Assembly: GCA_963070105.1 (NCBI GenBank)
Contig: OY718805.1
Span: 3,964,001-4,028,000, forward strand
Length of the DNA: 64,000 nucleotides
Direction: 5' to 3'
DNA from: Litomosoides sigmodontis
Taxonomy: Eukaryota; Nematoda; Chromadorea; Rhabditida; Onchocercidae
The notes beneath the pieces were generated by a model. It saw only the letters and a list, made by a program, of their open reading frames with translations, ran no database searches and was not told the DNA's origin. This document shows, piece after piece, positions 9,911 through 44,300 of this stretch; the stretch's first letter is position 1; each line of letters begins with the position of its first letter. The position numbers were made by a program, and so were the translations under genes.

Positions 9911-12900
9911 CAGTAAATTGATTTGCTTCTTCCTTACTCTAACGGCTGTTAAATGCATTCTATCAATTTCTGCATATTTCGCGAAGACACATTAAACGCT
10001 TCATGCTTTTCTATCTAAATGCACAAATTAAAATTCCACCATATAAATTGAAATTATCTAATTAGTTACGTACTTGTGGACTTATTACAGATCCTAATGA
10101 GCTAATGACTTTTTGCATTATAACTTAATTCACAACGGCTGCAAATTATGAGCTGCACACTAAGGCATAGATAGAGAAGGTAATTGACATGAATTCAAAT
10201 ATATGCCACTTGCGTGAAGTAGCAGTAGCAATGATTTATCATTTAGTTAAATGAAGTCGAAAAAATCCTTCACGGATTTGCTTACTTTAGCACGCGAAAA
10301 ATGAAGGTTACAGCGAGTGATATTTCAGTTTCACTTTATAAAAATATAAATTCAGTCAAATAATTGAATATATATTTTGCAAAAAGAACTAAAGATATTG
10401 CAAGAGGACGCTATCGTTCAAAAATTTTAAAAAAGTTTAAAAATCTGACCAATTTAAACAGATCTTTTTGTTTTCTTCTCAAAGATTTTCTAAAATTTTG
10501 TTTAATATTTTTATGTGCGAAAATTGCAATACTACCACCGTAGTGCCGATCGTCTGCAAAGAATTTCGGATGAAATGTGTAACTTGCATAGTTGGTTGGT
10601 ATCATTTAACATGTCTGAGCTTGCTAGATCAGAACCATGAATTCTGAGAGAAGTGAAGATATCCGATCTTATCACGTTTCAGTCTTGTTCGAAGTTTGAA
10701 AGGGAAAATGTTACCTACGCGTACGTCGTAGCATGGCGTGCTGCTTTCCGCAACGAGCTGGAAATAATGAATGTTGATTTATTCATCAGTCTTCTCATCT
10801 GGAAAGTTTTAGGCAAAAATAATGAATGATTTTATTATTAGCACTAGGAAATGCATCGTCATAAATATTATAAGTCTTTTCAATTCAAACATTCAGCAAA
10901 CGTAGTAACATGAAAATTTTGCAATTCATCGAGACTGCTTCGTAACATTTGTGCCATACATTTTTGATACTGAGCATATGTTAGTAATAGGAGGGAGGGA
11001 GAGAGGGAGAGTATTTGCAACAAATTAAAGTTATCTGTTAGCAAAGGTATAGCAACAGTTAACAACAAAAAACTCCTTTACAAGTGTAGCAATGGAAATG
11101 GTTGCTTAAATCATCAATTGAAGTCTTAGAGACCAAGCAAACAGCAATTGGTGAGAGTGGCATAAAACAAGCTTTTAACTTTTAGCATGTAAGTGTGATT
11201 ATTCAAGGATTGTGAAAAAGAATTCTGAAACTGAAATGTTAGAGTTCGCATTTCGAAACGCCTAATCTTGCTTATTTTGGTAGAATTTAATTCATTATAA
11301 TTTTAGTGGCTTTTTTAATTTCGATTATTTCTCACCGTAACACAGAGATAATTTTAATTATCTTAGAATAACTTAAAGAATGCATTCGATGCTTACCACA
11401 AGCATATAAAAAAAATTATTTTGAATCGTGTTCATGCTCGCAAACAGTACGATGAAGGAAGAGTAAATATACCTGAAAATAATGCAAGCAACTCCACAGT
11501 GAAACGTTAAACAATCGAAGCACAACATAATACAAATGATAACGAATCACAATCACTAATATCAATAACATTATATTTTTATTTCAGTGCTTTTTGCTGT
11601 CTATAAAACATTCCCATACAGTAACAGTAATGATAAATGCACAAAACATGACATGAATTTCCACTGAACACTTAACTGTTGGAGAAGGGGTAAAGGATCG
11701 CTGCGCTTATCAGTTACTTATTGTAACTTATTAATGCACCCAAAAATTTGCTAAAAGAGAAACCGATAACTGATCTTAGGAATGTCTCGTCATGTAGAAG
11801 TGTTGCTTCGCCAAAAGAAAAAAAAAAACAGTGAAATTGGAGTGATCAGCATCTAAAGAATCCTCCCAGGAGGTTAAATTCGTAACCAGCAATTTGAAAA
11901 CACATATAAAACTCATTAAATTATCACCAGCAGCTATTACTACAGGTCAGTTTGCATGGTACTGCATCGAAATGTTATTCTAATAATCGTAATCGTCGTC
12001 GAAAATTGGCACAGCAAAAATTCTGCAACACATCCAAATATCAAACATTATGAATACAATTAGATGAGCAAACAAGTTAATATCGTGCAGCAAAATTTTA
12101 TTTTGTCTCTTCACCCTCAATCAAGGACGTTCGTTTCTACGACTTATTTTTTTTACGTTATAATTTCACTTATAAACTTCAGAGAAAAGATGAAGGTGAA
12201 GAATGAAGTAAGAGCAAACAAACCAAATGTGCATGCAAGTAAAAGAATTGAGGTTAATGATAAATTTTTCAATCTTTTGTAAGATAAAATAAATCTTTAG
12301 GGACATTATTCAAGAAAATTTTTCTATTTCACACAGTAATGATATTGTAAAAACATATATATTTTTATGAAAGACAATACAAAAGAGTATTATACAAACA
12401 GTGCACACCGCTGGACTAGAGGTATAAGAATACTACCTGAGAGGTATATAAGTAATTATAATAATTTGATATATACATGTTAAAAATAAATCTACAGAAA
12501 ACATATCAATACTGATGGAGAAATCCAAGATGTTGTAATAGCAAATTAGATTAAATTGAACAAATACTAGCAAAAAAGTCACGTAGGTACTGTCTTTTTC
12601 ATAAAAAATCCTTTAATTTCATTTTCTGTCATCTAGGCCATAACAAATAATACTTCGGATATATCTCACTGATTAATCTCCTAAGCAAAAGGAAATACAA
12701 CTTAATCAGTTTAAAAAATTTCGATAACTCTCCACTACTACAAAAGGACTGATATACACATCTTCACAAAGTCACTCAATACGTATGTTTGTGACTTCAT
12801 TATTCGAAAATTTTGCAGGAAATTCCTAAACAAATTAGTTACTGATTCGCACAGATCATCCAAATCCTTTTTGTTATGAAGAAATCAAAATTAGTTTAAG

Positions 12901-12920
12901 AATCGGATGGCTGGTCATGC
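9911..12920. other. stretch without a defensible gene
   Basis: Mostly AT-rich noncoding sequence. A GC-richer patch on the minus strand at 10713-10767 is flanked by a TTATTTCCAG acceptor and an AG/GTAACA donor and could be a 55-bp exon, but I could not connect it to others. A 5' or intronic part of a minus-strand gene is possible. Confidence 0.4.
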
Positions 12921-14660
12921 TTAGTTTTCTGAGTTTGAGTTTCCTTGTTCCGATTCCCGTATTTCTTTTCGAAACAATCTACAAGCAATTACAACAGTCT
13001 ATGACTAGCTTTTTGTATTCAAATTATATTCAACAAAAACGCCGTCAGAAGAGCATGCATGCCGTCATTTCGGGATGAAGCGGCAGGACAAAATAATACC
13101 TAACTGTGATGAATAATAAAACGATAGTTTGCAATCGAAATGGAAAAGGGAAAAACATAGGACTGTAATACATGGAGCAAAGTTCAGTGGCAGGTTCTTT
13201 TTTGAAAAAGAAAGGATGTGACCCTTGATCTGCAGTGCCACACCTTACTTCATCACTTTCATCAAATTATGACAAAAAAGAATTCAATCTATCAATTAAT
13301 CCCTGAAAGTAGTAGCTGAAGCGGCATAAAAGAATGGGACGGAAATATGAATGCCGCGAGATCTATTGTTAGAAAAGAATTGCGCCATAAGATTTCAAAG
13401 CCTATGCGTTCATTTTTAGCACTCTCTACCATAGAGAAGATAAAGTGAATGTTATCGCACTTTATAACATATCAAATATTCAAAAACCTTATTCAATATG
13501 ATGAGGGCTACTGATATAAGGATCAGTCTTTTGATGTAATCAGTACCAATCAGCTAAGATAAAATATATAAAACTTGCTAGAAGTTATAGAAGCCTACAG
13601 TGCTTCCAGCATATTATCCTTAACAGAACTATCGAACTATTCTTTTTATCAGAGTAAATCTATCGAATAGCGGAGGAAAAAACCCCAAATGATAAAAACA
13701 TTACCAAGTTTAACAATGATTTTAAAATGAGTAGGATAAAACAACTTGCCGACTTATTAAAGTATCTTCGAAACGGCTTCTTTCAGCAATTTCGTTTTGA
13801 TCGCTATCATCAGTTACATCAATTTTACAAAGTGAGTCTGGTTCTGGTGAAAGTAAGCGACTATCTACGTTTGATAACATAACTGCATCTTCGTACGATA
13901 AAGCATTATTCGTTGTCAAGCTCGGCAATAATCTAAAATTATATAACGTCATTAAAATCCATATTCCGCACTCCACAACCTGTAACAAGCATAAGCAAGA
14001 AGCTTTTTAAAATCCACGGTGCTCTCAACAATTACAATAACATTAGGTATTACTTTGATCGTAAACTTCTATGAAATGTCATTTCTTCCCAGTTCAGATA
14101 GCCTTTTGCCTTTGATTCCGCGCTTTCGTCCGCTTCTAAGCGACATGTTTGTTCTGAAAAATGGAACAGTCAAAATTATAAATAACTGTCGGCTATCAAC
14201 TGTTGGAAATACATGTTACATAATCTAACTTTCTCTCAATACCTCTCCCCATATAAAGGGAAGATTCAAACTGGATTCATAGAATTATATGATGGAGAAA
14301 ATACTTTCATATTGCAGCTCAAATTTATGGTCAAAGACAGCGTTCTTGCTTAGCACTGTTGAAATTTGTATTATTGCAACTGTACACATATATAGATATT
14401 TTTAAAACAATAAAACCTTTATATTTTATATATTCATCCCAAGTTCTCTTAGAAACCTTTGCACGTCGTACTGACTTAGAGTGAAATTCCCACGTAGTAT
14501 CATCCTCAAATTGTTCCACAATTGAAATTACTCGAGCATTTTCATTCTCCGCAGCTTGTATTATTATTATCCTTATTGCAATGAGCAGCATCATTTGCAA
14601 TTGCAAAAATGGCACAAATAAACGACCCATTAATAAAACAATCAATGCTTCCTTTTCGAT
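12921..14660 (-). CDS. unrecognised gene, 3' exons
   Basis: On the minus strand an exon ending at 14417 reads ...SVRRAKVSKRTWDEYIKYK. It joins in phase to 14153-14054 (EQTCRLEADESAESKAKGYL and on) and then to 13932-13750 (LLPSLTTNNALSYEDAVMLS and on, an acidic Ser/Asp-rich tail). The final exon 12978-12921 reads LFRKEIRESEQGNSNSEN then stop if the donor is GCAAGT at 13749; with a GT donor four bases further on, the same exon is read in another frame. The 5' side of the first exon, including a very hydrophobic run at about 14560-14640, is uncertain. I do not recognise the family. The visible part is charged, with no obvious domain; a hydrophobic segment upstream would make it a cytoplasmic tail. 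Confidence 0.5.
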
Positions 14661-17600
14661 CCGAGATCTTCAAATTATTAATAATAGTTTTACAACGTGT
14701 CAGTAGCAGAATCGGAACTGTCACTTATTCTCCACTTTCATCTCTTTTTTGCTGTAAGTACCCATCTCATTATAAATAGTTCATTGCAGATGATTCAGAT
14801 GATTATGTCCTTTCCAAATGAAAATAACAAGCCGTTTCAGGATGGCAACAATCTTCGGAATCGATGTATGTTTGAGGAATCGATTCCGCTTGTCTTGTTG
14901 GATTCATTGCTCATTTCAGATGCTAATTATCTTCTCAGCAATTATAACAATAATAATGCGCAAAAATTTCCAATGCAAAGAATTAATCTGCTGAGATTTT
15001 ATTTATTTCTGAAACGAGAAACGAACATTAAGTTTCATGAAAATAAAAATTACGACAACTGCGTAACTAACTATTTCACATAGAATTTCAATTATTTCAA
15101 AAACTTCACTTTTCATATAGCAATAAATTGCCCACAAGAGGGCCACCGAATATTCCGATAGAGCAATTGCAAGCCTAATCTCTCATCAAGGGAACAGAAC
15201 TTGGCTAGGCGTAAATAATGAGAATGATATTATCACGCACGGTCGAGGAAGCACCAATGACTGTTGTTGCATGGCTAGCGCTCCTTCATCTTTCCCGATC
15301 GATTTGATTGCAATTCAACAACGAAATAAAAAAAGCGATGAAATGCACAACGAGAAAGAGAAAGAGAAAGAGAAAGAGAGAGAGAGGGAGAAAAAAAAAC
15401 AAGACGGAAAGGCGATTGAAATGAGCCACTTCGAAACTCGATGTGACGTAACGTAAGTGTTCGCGGAAACTATTCATGCGGACATGCAACTACTCTTTTC
15501 CCATAAAGCATTATTTCGGAAGCAATTAAAACTTAAGGGTATTTGGCCATTCTCATCATCGATGATTAATGAGAATGACATCATCGCACAACGTTACACA
15601 ACGGTGGCGTAGTGAAATGGATAAGGAGCAACCTGTTAATCCCATTGCACGCCAAACGTTCAGTGTGCATGTGTTGTAGCAGTACGTCATTTACGTAGAA
15701 TTTACAAATAAAGACTGCATAGGGTCCTAGCAGTGAACTCGTCAGAAGTTTTACCTGCTGTTTCGCTCAAATTTTATTAGGTCATTTACGAACGAAAGTG
15801 TTACGCTTTTTGAATGCCTCAATGAAGCAATCGTTGAATGCACCTATTCTCTTCCACTAATCTCTTTCCTTAATTTATTACTTTTTTTTTCAAAAGTTAA
15901 CTTAAATAAAATGTAAACTGTTTCTTCTTCCTCCTAGAAATCCCACCACATATCATTGTCGTCAGCTTTGAGAGCTCAGGATGTTAACTTCCTCTCCTGA
16001 AGAATCCTGAAGAATGGGAAGTTCCGACCCGACAAGTTCCCGACAACCCTCACAACAACAATACTCTTTGAAACTTTTCAAAAAATATCGTGTTGCAATT
16101 CGTCGTATTACACTTCCATCATTGCTTCGAATGAATAACTCTTTTTTGCTAACATTTCTTCTCATCGATGTCTCTCTCTCTCTCACTCTCTCCCTCTCAC
16201 TCAGAGAGTTTTGTAAAGTATTAAGTGAAAAGGAAATTTTATCAGTGAAACAATTGAATTGACAGAAAAAGCAAAGTACGAAATTAAGGAATTGCATATG
16301 CAAAAAAAATATTAAAAAAAAAAGATTCAACCAAACAAACAATGTGAATGCCAATGAATTGGTCCATTTCTATCTCTTTTATCAAATATTCATTTAACTA
16401 ATTTCAAATGTTAATTTCAATAAATTAATCAATAATTAAATTGAAAAATTGAGCGTTGACAATAATCCCTTTTTTTTATTTAATTAACATGCTATTACAA
16501 TCGCTGAATAATCATCCATCAATATAACGTAGCATATGATGAATTTATAACCTAATCAAATTCGAAATTACAGAATCACAAAGTTAGTAAATTGATTAGG
16601 TGGAACATTCCTTGAAAAATTTTAAGACAAACAAAATTTAATAAAAAAAAATTAGTGTTATACCAATTACGATCAACAAACGACATGACAATTGGAAAAT
16701 AAAGTAAAATCATTGTTTCTGTCCGCGAAAAAAAATTGCGGAAACTTTTAAAGCATTTCAAATCAATGACTGAGAAGGATGTAATGCATAAAATAACATC
16801 AAAAAAAACAAAACATTCAAAGTTGCTATTTTCGTAGTAATAATTAAATGACTTCAATGTCTTTAAAAATTTAGCATTTTAAAAAATTGCTTTATGAAAT
16901 TGAGTGATAGAAAATTACAGGAATTAATGCTAAATAGTACTGCTAATTTATTTTATTCATTTCCCTAACTTATTTCATTTATCAGCCTAAATTAAACGAC
17001 CGGACAGCCTCTTTTCCATTGAAAACTAACTGATCGTAAAATTTTTATTGTTTTTAGGAGGAAAAAAAAATCTCATCGCTTTTCCTTTTTTCCCATTCTG
17101 AGCCTTGATGATTGTGCTATTTGGAGTTATCTGAATCGATTATATTTTAAATCACAAAAAATTGTTCGTTTTAAAAACTAAGTAAATTTTCGAAATAAAT
17201 AATTTGCGATTAAATTTTACCATAGATTTTCTTCTCAACAGAAATGAACAAATCCTGAAATTTATTCAACAAAACAGTAAACTTGTCGGTGCGATGAGAA
17301 TTCTTTTTTTCTACTTTTCAATTTTTTGCCTTTTCACCTCTTATTTCTTCACAACAAGGAAACCTCCCATCGCTCTGCTACAATTTCACATATTAATTAA
17401 GGAGAAGTGGTAGTAGTAATGGTAGTAGTAGTAGGGGTTGGAGTATCCGAAACAGATCATCGATCATCCATCCAGAACACTCATATATCATAGTGCAATT
17501 TTGCAGCAAGAGCAGGTTCTATTCTCTTGCCAATATCAGGTTGGGTAAGGAAGATAAAGATGTGTGCCCGTTAAGAGAGAAATTTAAATTGATCCTAGGA

Positions 17601-18212
17601 GGAAGAAGAAGACGATAGGTTGCGAGAGATTATTTCAAACAGAAAAAATTAATTTGTGTGAAAAGTACTGAGTACATTTTGGGGCGCAAAGTGGAAATGA
17701 CCAGATATCATTTACAACGCACATCTACATTGGCAAGGATTTTTTTGTGTGTCGATCAGTATGACACTGTTTCGAAACCATTTGCAGCAAAAAAATTCAC
17801 ATCACTGAAATTTTTTTAATTTGAAAATGTGAAAAAATACAGTAACAAAAAAAAGCAACGGAGATGTGTGGCTGAAACTTCTATACCTTAAAATTACTAA
17901 AAATAATGTTAAGTAAAAAAAACAGAATGCAAATTTTAAAAAAAAAAGAAATTAAAAGGTAGGTGCGAAGGGAGAAACTATTGGTGAAATTTATGCAAAT
18001 GAAAGATAGAATATTTTTTAGAAACGGAAAAAACTGAATATATCAAATTAAAAAGAGTAGCTATGTAAATGAGGCAAAATGAAAGTGCCAAAAGCGCTAT
18101 GTTCAAATAAAAAAAGTGTGCTACTGCTAAACCTAATCTTTTATGAAATGATAGACAGGAGAGAGAGAGAGAGAGAAAGAAAGAAAGAAAGCAGAGAAGA
18201 GGAAAGTGAAAT
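14661..18212. other. stretch between genes with ambiguous coding-like islands
   Basis: At 15960-16200 both strands carry reasonable-looking frames: minus from an ATG near 16165 (MRRNVSKKELFIRSNDGSVI and on) and plus from 16014 (MGSSDPTSSRQPSQQQYSLK and on). Neither has flanking splice signals that settle it. A GAAA/GA tract lies at 15350-15395 and CT runs near 16170 and 18155 (GA). A composite ACGTCATTTACGTA motif lies at 15684-15697. Confidence 0.4.
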
Positions 18213-37914
<19,702 letters not shown>

Positions 37915-40900
37915 GAATTTAATTCATCCAAATAAATAGCGAGCGAGAAGATTGCGAGCGCTGGAAACAAACAAACAAATAAACAAGTAAACAAACTTGT
38001 AACTGTTTATTGCAACAAATCCGTGCTAATGCGCTTCATGAATAATCAAATTTGAATTAAAATTTAGTAGCAATTTATTATGTGAATTAAACGACAACCT
38101 CTACAGCTCCAACTAACAGTGCAATTATCATTTATAAACAGTCAAATTTTCTTTCATCATTTATAAATTTCACTAAAAAAAATTTTTTTGCAAATAATTA
38201 ATTTATTCTTTGCTACTGCAGATGAAAAATAAAAGGTTTGAGGTGTAATTTTTCGATAATTCACAAATTTCAAGCATCACAATATCCAAGAGAAAAAACG
38301 AAAGAATTCTCCGTTTTTTTTTTTGGAAACGAATAAAAGTAGAAGGGATGACGTCTTCGTCCAATAAATACTTGACAAAACTGAGCGAACAAAATAATGA
38401 ATAAATGTGTTCTGTTAACTTTCAAAGCAGATGTTTGCACATTTGCTTATGCACTTGAAAGCTTCCTAACTGATAAATTCCGCTTGCACGCTTAGGCTCT
38501 CTCCTCAAATATCACATAATAATTCTAATAAGTCAAACGAGAAAAAAAAACCATCGCTTCTTAGTTTCGAATAATTTTAGGCAAAAAAAATGTGTTAAAT
38601 TGAAATTAAGCAAAATAATTAGTTGAAGGAAAAAAATCAATTACAAATTGCGGTATGCGATGGCAAGAAATTGTCTGGAAGAATCGATAAATGAGTTATT
38701 GTTTGACGAACAACTGTGCATTTAAAACATTTCAATTTATACTTAAAAGCTCTAAGCATAATGGCCCACTAATCAGCTGCTATCAATCAGTGGCTGTCAT
38801 CATTAAATTCATTATTCTTCTTGGCAATATGTCGGTCATCTATACAAAATGTGTAAGTAATAATTTAATTAACACCAAGTAATTTTCTGATCAATCATTT
38901 ATTAACACCACGATTTCATTTTGAAAGTTGTTAATTTAAATGAATTTAATGATTAGTTCTTATTAGAAAAATTGCCATTGTTCACGATACATATATGAAA
39001 TAGTAATTAGTTCTGATAATTGGTAATAATAATAATGTATGATAATAAATAAATAATAATTCCGAAATAAAAGTTAAACGGTTCGTTTGAAGCAGTGCGA
39101 TGATGAAATGAAATTTCAAGCAGTTTTTTATATTATTTAAAAATCTTTTTTTTCATAAAAATAGCACAATGTAACTTTGAAAAAAAAAATTTGTCTATTT
39201 TCATAGACAAATGCATTCCAAGTGTTTCAATCAGACTTGTAATAATTAGAATTGACAATTGAAAGCTTCAGTTTTGCATGCAATAATTGAAAGTTCAAAA
39301 TACCGGAGCAGAGATCCGGCATTACTGAAAACAAAAACGATGGCACTGTAGCAAGCGGAAAAGTTCGAAAGAACTCACACTGTTTGATAAGCGCTATGAG
39401 CAAGAATCCTTCCACTTTCCGATGCTCAGTTTCTGTCGTCAATTATTGGCTCTCGTCTAGTCGCACCGGCCAACTGCTGACCGTAGAGTGGAAGGAAGGA
39501 AGGACCGTATTCTCCCTAAACGTTAATTCCTCTTGTAAGGAGGAAGTTCGCAAATGGCTCTTCTCGCTTCAACTTCAGGTTGCGCAGAAGATGAAGTGAG
39601 GAAGAAGGAGGTAACTGAGGAATCACAGATCAATGAAGTCAGGAAGCTTCTTAACCTCTTCCTGAACGTGCCAATTTAGTGAATAATTGAATGAAAAATT
39701 GCTTATCAAACGTTTAGTATTTTGCAACGCACAAACAGAGGAATGTGTTGCAAAAAAAAAGTGATAAAAGATAAGGGAAAAGACCGAAATGCCGCACTGA
39801 TATGACAGAGCGGCTCAATCACTTTGAAAGCATATGCGATTGGAAAAGAGCGAAAGGAAATGAAAGTGTGGAAATTTTGGAAGTTTAGCAATCGAATGGA
39901 TATGAAATCTCAGTAGTTCAAGTAAAGTGAAAAACAAAAAAAAAAGTTTGCAAAGTAAAGGGTCAAAGTACAAATGGCATTTATCAAAAGCAATGATACC
40001 GATTGATGAGAGAGCAAGAGGAGAGAGAGAGAGGGAGGGAGAGAGAGTTTAACTACTAAAGATGTTGAGATTTGTTGTAAAAGTTAACTTTTCGCATATT
40101 CATTGATATAAATCTCATTGGTAAAAGATTAGCATGCGAAGAGGAGAGAGTAATTCAATGCATGGAAATTTCAAATAAATAAAAAGCTATTCGTTTTCAA
40201 AAAATTTATTTTTTCTTTAAAAAAGCTCACAGAGAGATAGATTTCGTATTACTGAAATGTGAAATGCTAGTACTTTAAGGCCAAATTTATATCGCAAGGA
40301 AGAAGAAAAGCACACAAAGTTTTAAAACATTTAACCAAAAATATTCAGTGAGCTCACAGGCTTAAGATGTACAATTAGATTTAAAAACTCTTCTCAACTA
40401 TGAATGAGCTTATCAACAGTACTAGCCGTTAACAATAAGTAAAATTCACAAGAAGAGAAAAGGAACGCTACTAAGGATGTTTATCCGATGAGTAGAGTTG
40501 AACGTGAAATTCCTTTTCAAAACATAAATTACTCACTGAGTGGTTCAGTCAGTCAGTGTAAGAGGAATATAAATTTTGAAATTAATTTTAATGGACCAAA
40601 ATTCCCAGCTGACATTGGAGGAGAAAAAAATTTTTATGATTTAAAATTTATTTTCCACTCAAAATGTTGAACTCAGATGCTCGAAATGTTTATTATTCAT
40701 AACCATAACTGATGTCCGAGGAGAGGAAGGATACTACTCGTCCACTCGTCGACGATACAGTGTACTTGTCGTAGAGGAAGTGAAGAAGAGATGTGAAAAT
40801 ATTTCATTCTCCTAAAGCATTACATTTATGTGGAAATAAAAGATCCCTTAATGGATAAGACACTTCTTTTTCCATCAGTTTTTACTTTCATTAGCAAACT

Positions 40901-41298
40901 GAACCTCTAGGATTGATTCTACGGCTTAAATTCTTTTACTCTTTTTATGCAAAATTGAGTAAATGTGATGTTGCAAAAGCAGTAAGGTGGAAATTTGATG
41001 AGAATGGCTAATTAGGGAATTGAAATGAGTAGAGAAAATGTGATAACATAGAGAGATAAGCATTGCTTGAATGGATCGGAATTGAAATGAAAATAGGAAA
41101 TGGCAATATTATTTCATTGCCAGTAAAGTATAGCTGTTAATTTCCCAATAAACTGAATGATATTTCACTTTCTATTGATTTCTTGCTGTTAGATTTAAGT
41201 GTAAAAGAGACGTGAGAAATAGTGGTCAACAGAAGTCAGAAGTTATTCCCATTGTTGATTTATTAAATTTTTCATTTGACAAATATATGAAGAAAGAG

Positions 41299-41316
41299 TG
41301 ACGTCATTTACGTAAG
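41299..41316. promoter_or_regulatory. palindromic CRE plus TTACGTAA, possible bZIP binding site
   Basis: TGACGTCA at 41299-41306 is followed three bases into a TTTACGTAAG sequence. The former is the consensus cAMP-response element, the latter the PAR-bZIP consensus. It lies 3.4 kb upstream of the first PDE3 exon I can see. By base composition a single TGACGTCA in 64 kb is not surprising, so function is only a suggestion. Confidence 0.3.
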
Positions 41317-44300
41317 CAATGGAACAATAATTTTTTCCTTTTAACTATACAACGGTAAATTCATAGAGAATTAATTAATAATGAGGGAAATTTGCGATAG
41401 GTCGTGCTCATTTTCAAAATTTCAATATTTCACAAAAGTAATAATGAAATTTTCAAAAGTGTCTGTGTGTGTGTGTTTATGAGAATGTTGGAAAACATAG
41501 GTAAAAGCTTCAAATAAAAGGAAAAAAAAACAAATTCATAACGATCTCATCTAATCATAGTCTAACAACAGTAGCAACAGCGCGAGAGGGAAACGAAAAA
41601 AAATTGTAAGTTTGTTTTTTTTTAAAAATAAGAAAACAAATTTATATTAAAGTAATTTGTTTCCTTCAGCTCTCTCACGGTGTCACTGCGATAATGCACC
41701 GTCACAACACCTCTTCCTTTTTTTTTTCACTGTTAACATATCTTATTTTGGAATGATAAAATTTCATTGCAAATAAGCAAGCAGTCCGGTGAGCTATAAT
41801 TTTGGTTGAAATTCCATATATTATGCCGTTATCTCTTAGCCATTCAATTTCATCATTAAATGAAATGTTTGCTTGCTAATTACATTTTTTCTTCAAATTA
41901 TAAATTCATTCCTCTCCCCTATCTTCTCGAGCCCCATGGAATGAAGCAATTTGATGATGTATGTATGTGTGAGAGGGAATGAGTTCAACCGAAATTGATT
42001 GAAATTTAGGAATGAAATTAACTGCTAGCATTCACAACTATCGCTATCTTACATTCCACTTTTTTTGCAACACAAAAATAATAATTCGTTTAAATTTGAA
42101 GCATTTTCAAAGAGTGGGTGAAAAAAAGAGATAAATTAAATTTCGCATCATTTGCATGCTAAAGTGAAACTTCTCAATTGTAATCAATCAGCGTATTTCT
42201 CGTGAAGCTCTTTCAATGTAAAAATGAATTAATAAATCAAACAAAAAAAAAGAAGGAAAAACATTCCAAATTTTTAATTATTTAAAAGTTTTTTAATTTA
42301 TATGACATTTAATGATTGAGTGTACGATGCACCACTTCACTTCATCAAGTTCTGTTTTTCCTTTGTTGTTTTTTTTTCCTCGTCTTTTTTCCCTCCTCAA
42401 TGAGCAAGTTGAGAAGTTAAATGAATGTCATCACATAACCGGTTGAGTTTCCGGCTATTTTGAAATAATATGCATCATTATTTGCTGCCGATTTTAATGG
42501 AACAAATAAAACACCATAACATCAATGATGAATGTGCCAACTTAAAAATTCAATAAATAAAATGTTTTGTTTGAATTTGACTGATCACTTGATATGTATG
42601 ATTTATGTGTGAAAATAAAATTTGCTAGTGACCGTTGGCGCTGGAAAATACACCATAAACATTTGGTAAGAAAAAAATTAAATTATAACTTTGTGAATGC
42701 AATTAGCTCACAATGAATTCGTTCTCACAATTAATTTCGAATAATTTCGCTGGAAAAAATCTTCTAAAACTTACATTTTCAACAAAACGTCTCTCATACA
42801 ACAAAACTGGCAACATTACCCATTGGAATGTGAGTGTATGTTTAATGTTAGCTGATAACTGATAAGCAAATAAACAGTGTATGCTCTCCACCACCTCACT
42901 TTCCCCAAACTTCTTCCTCACTCTTAAATTTTGCAGTCAATAAAGTAAAAAATATTTATTTGCTTCAGGCGCAATTTGTGATAGAAATTTTAATTTTTTT
43001 TCCAAGTCTTTCAAAAAAAAAAAAAAGGCGAAGTATACGTGAATACAGTGAGAGTGCTGGAAAATGGAAGTTAGAAGGAAATTATTTATTAATTAACTGG
43101 GATTGTTTAGTGGTACAAAATGGCACAGAAATGAAATTAGACGCAATGACAAAGGCAAACACAGTTTGTCAAGCAAAATGTCAGGCCATATCTATCGGTA
43201 ACATAAACAAATTTTTAAATGGGACACACAAAAAATCTTTCACTCTCATCAAAATTGCATAATTTAAAAGTAAAAAAAAAATATGCAATTTTTTCTGCAC
43301 TGAACTATTTTCTGTTTTCATTCAATAATAATTTTAGAAACTGAACTGTAGAGGAAGAAAAGATCAATGAAATTTGAAATTTACAGTACCAACAATAAGT
43401 GTAAATTTCCTGTAGTATTACAGTGAATACACATATTTTATTCCGTTTAAATTTCACGAGAGAGAAACTTTCACTTATAAATCTTCTAAATTCACGATGA
43501 ACTTTCTTTCTCCCTGAAAATTAATTTTTCAAAAAAAAAAAAACGAAATAAAATGGAAGAGACAGAACGATAGACTAGTTTAGTTTGTTTGGTGTTTTTC
43601 GAGATATAATATCTGTGCAAATATGAGCAAATTTCCAATAGTGTGAGCGAACATTTTTGAAATTATTTTCTTTTTGTAAAAAAAATAGTGGCTTTTTTGT
43701 TAAATAAATTTGTTTTTCTTTTTGTTTAAGAAAAACAAAAGACACTTTGTGGTGTGAGTGAGATGAAGAAGGAAAAAAGCTGCAAAAGCAATGAACGTTA
43801 TAATGATTTTCAGATAACTGCCAAGACCTAACTACACAAACGATGGGAATATTTTTTTTTAAAATGATTTTTTTTTTGAAAAAATTAAATTAAACATGAG
43901 AGTGTGTGTGGCAGTAAGAGAGGGTACAGAAACGAGAAGTGAAAGAAGTGTGTGTGTGCGTGTGTGCATGATAAGAGGAGGAAAAAATGAAAATGTAAAT
44001 GCAGATGCTAGATGCGTGAGAGAGAGAGAGAGAAAGTGAGAGAGAGAATGAATGAAAAGGCTAATTAAGCAGGAGGTATGCTGTTAAGCAAGGAAATTTG
44101 TAAATAAATAAGTTAAAGTGAGAGGGATGGATGATTGAATTTGTACAAAGATAGCGGCCAGTTGCGTTGATCAATACCTTCCAGCAAATTAATAAAAGTC
44201 GCAGGAAGGAGAAAATTTGTTGTCAGAGGTAAGTGTTATTATCTTACTTCACTTTACTTTGCATATTGGGAGACGGATGGGATGGGAGAGTGGTAGGAGA

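Noticed and set aside
15962..16354. Overlapping coding-like frames on both strands
   Set aside because: Neither strand shows a convincing acceptor and donor; part of the minus frame is a GA microsatellite. Left as ambiguous, not called.
42960..43262. 100-codon plus-strand frame after a TTCAG
   Set aside because: Low-complexity lysine-rich start, no homology and no downstream splice structure.
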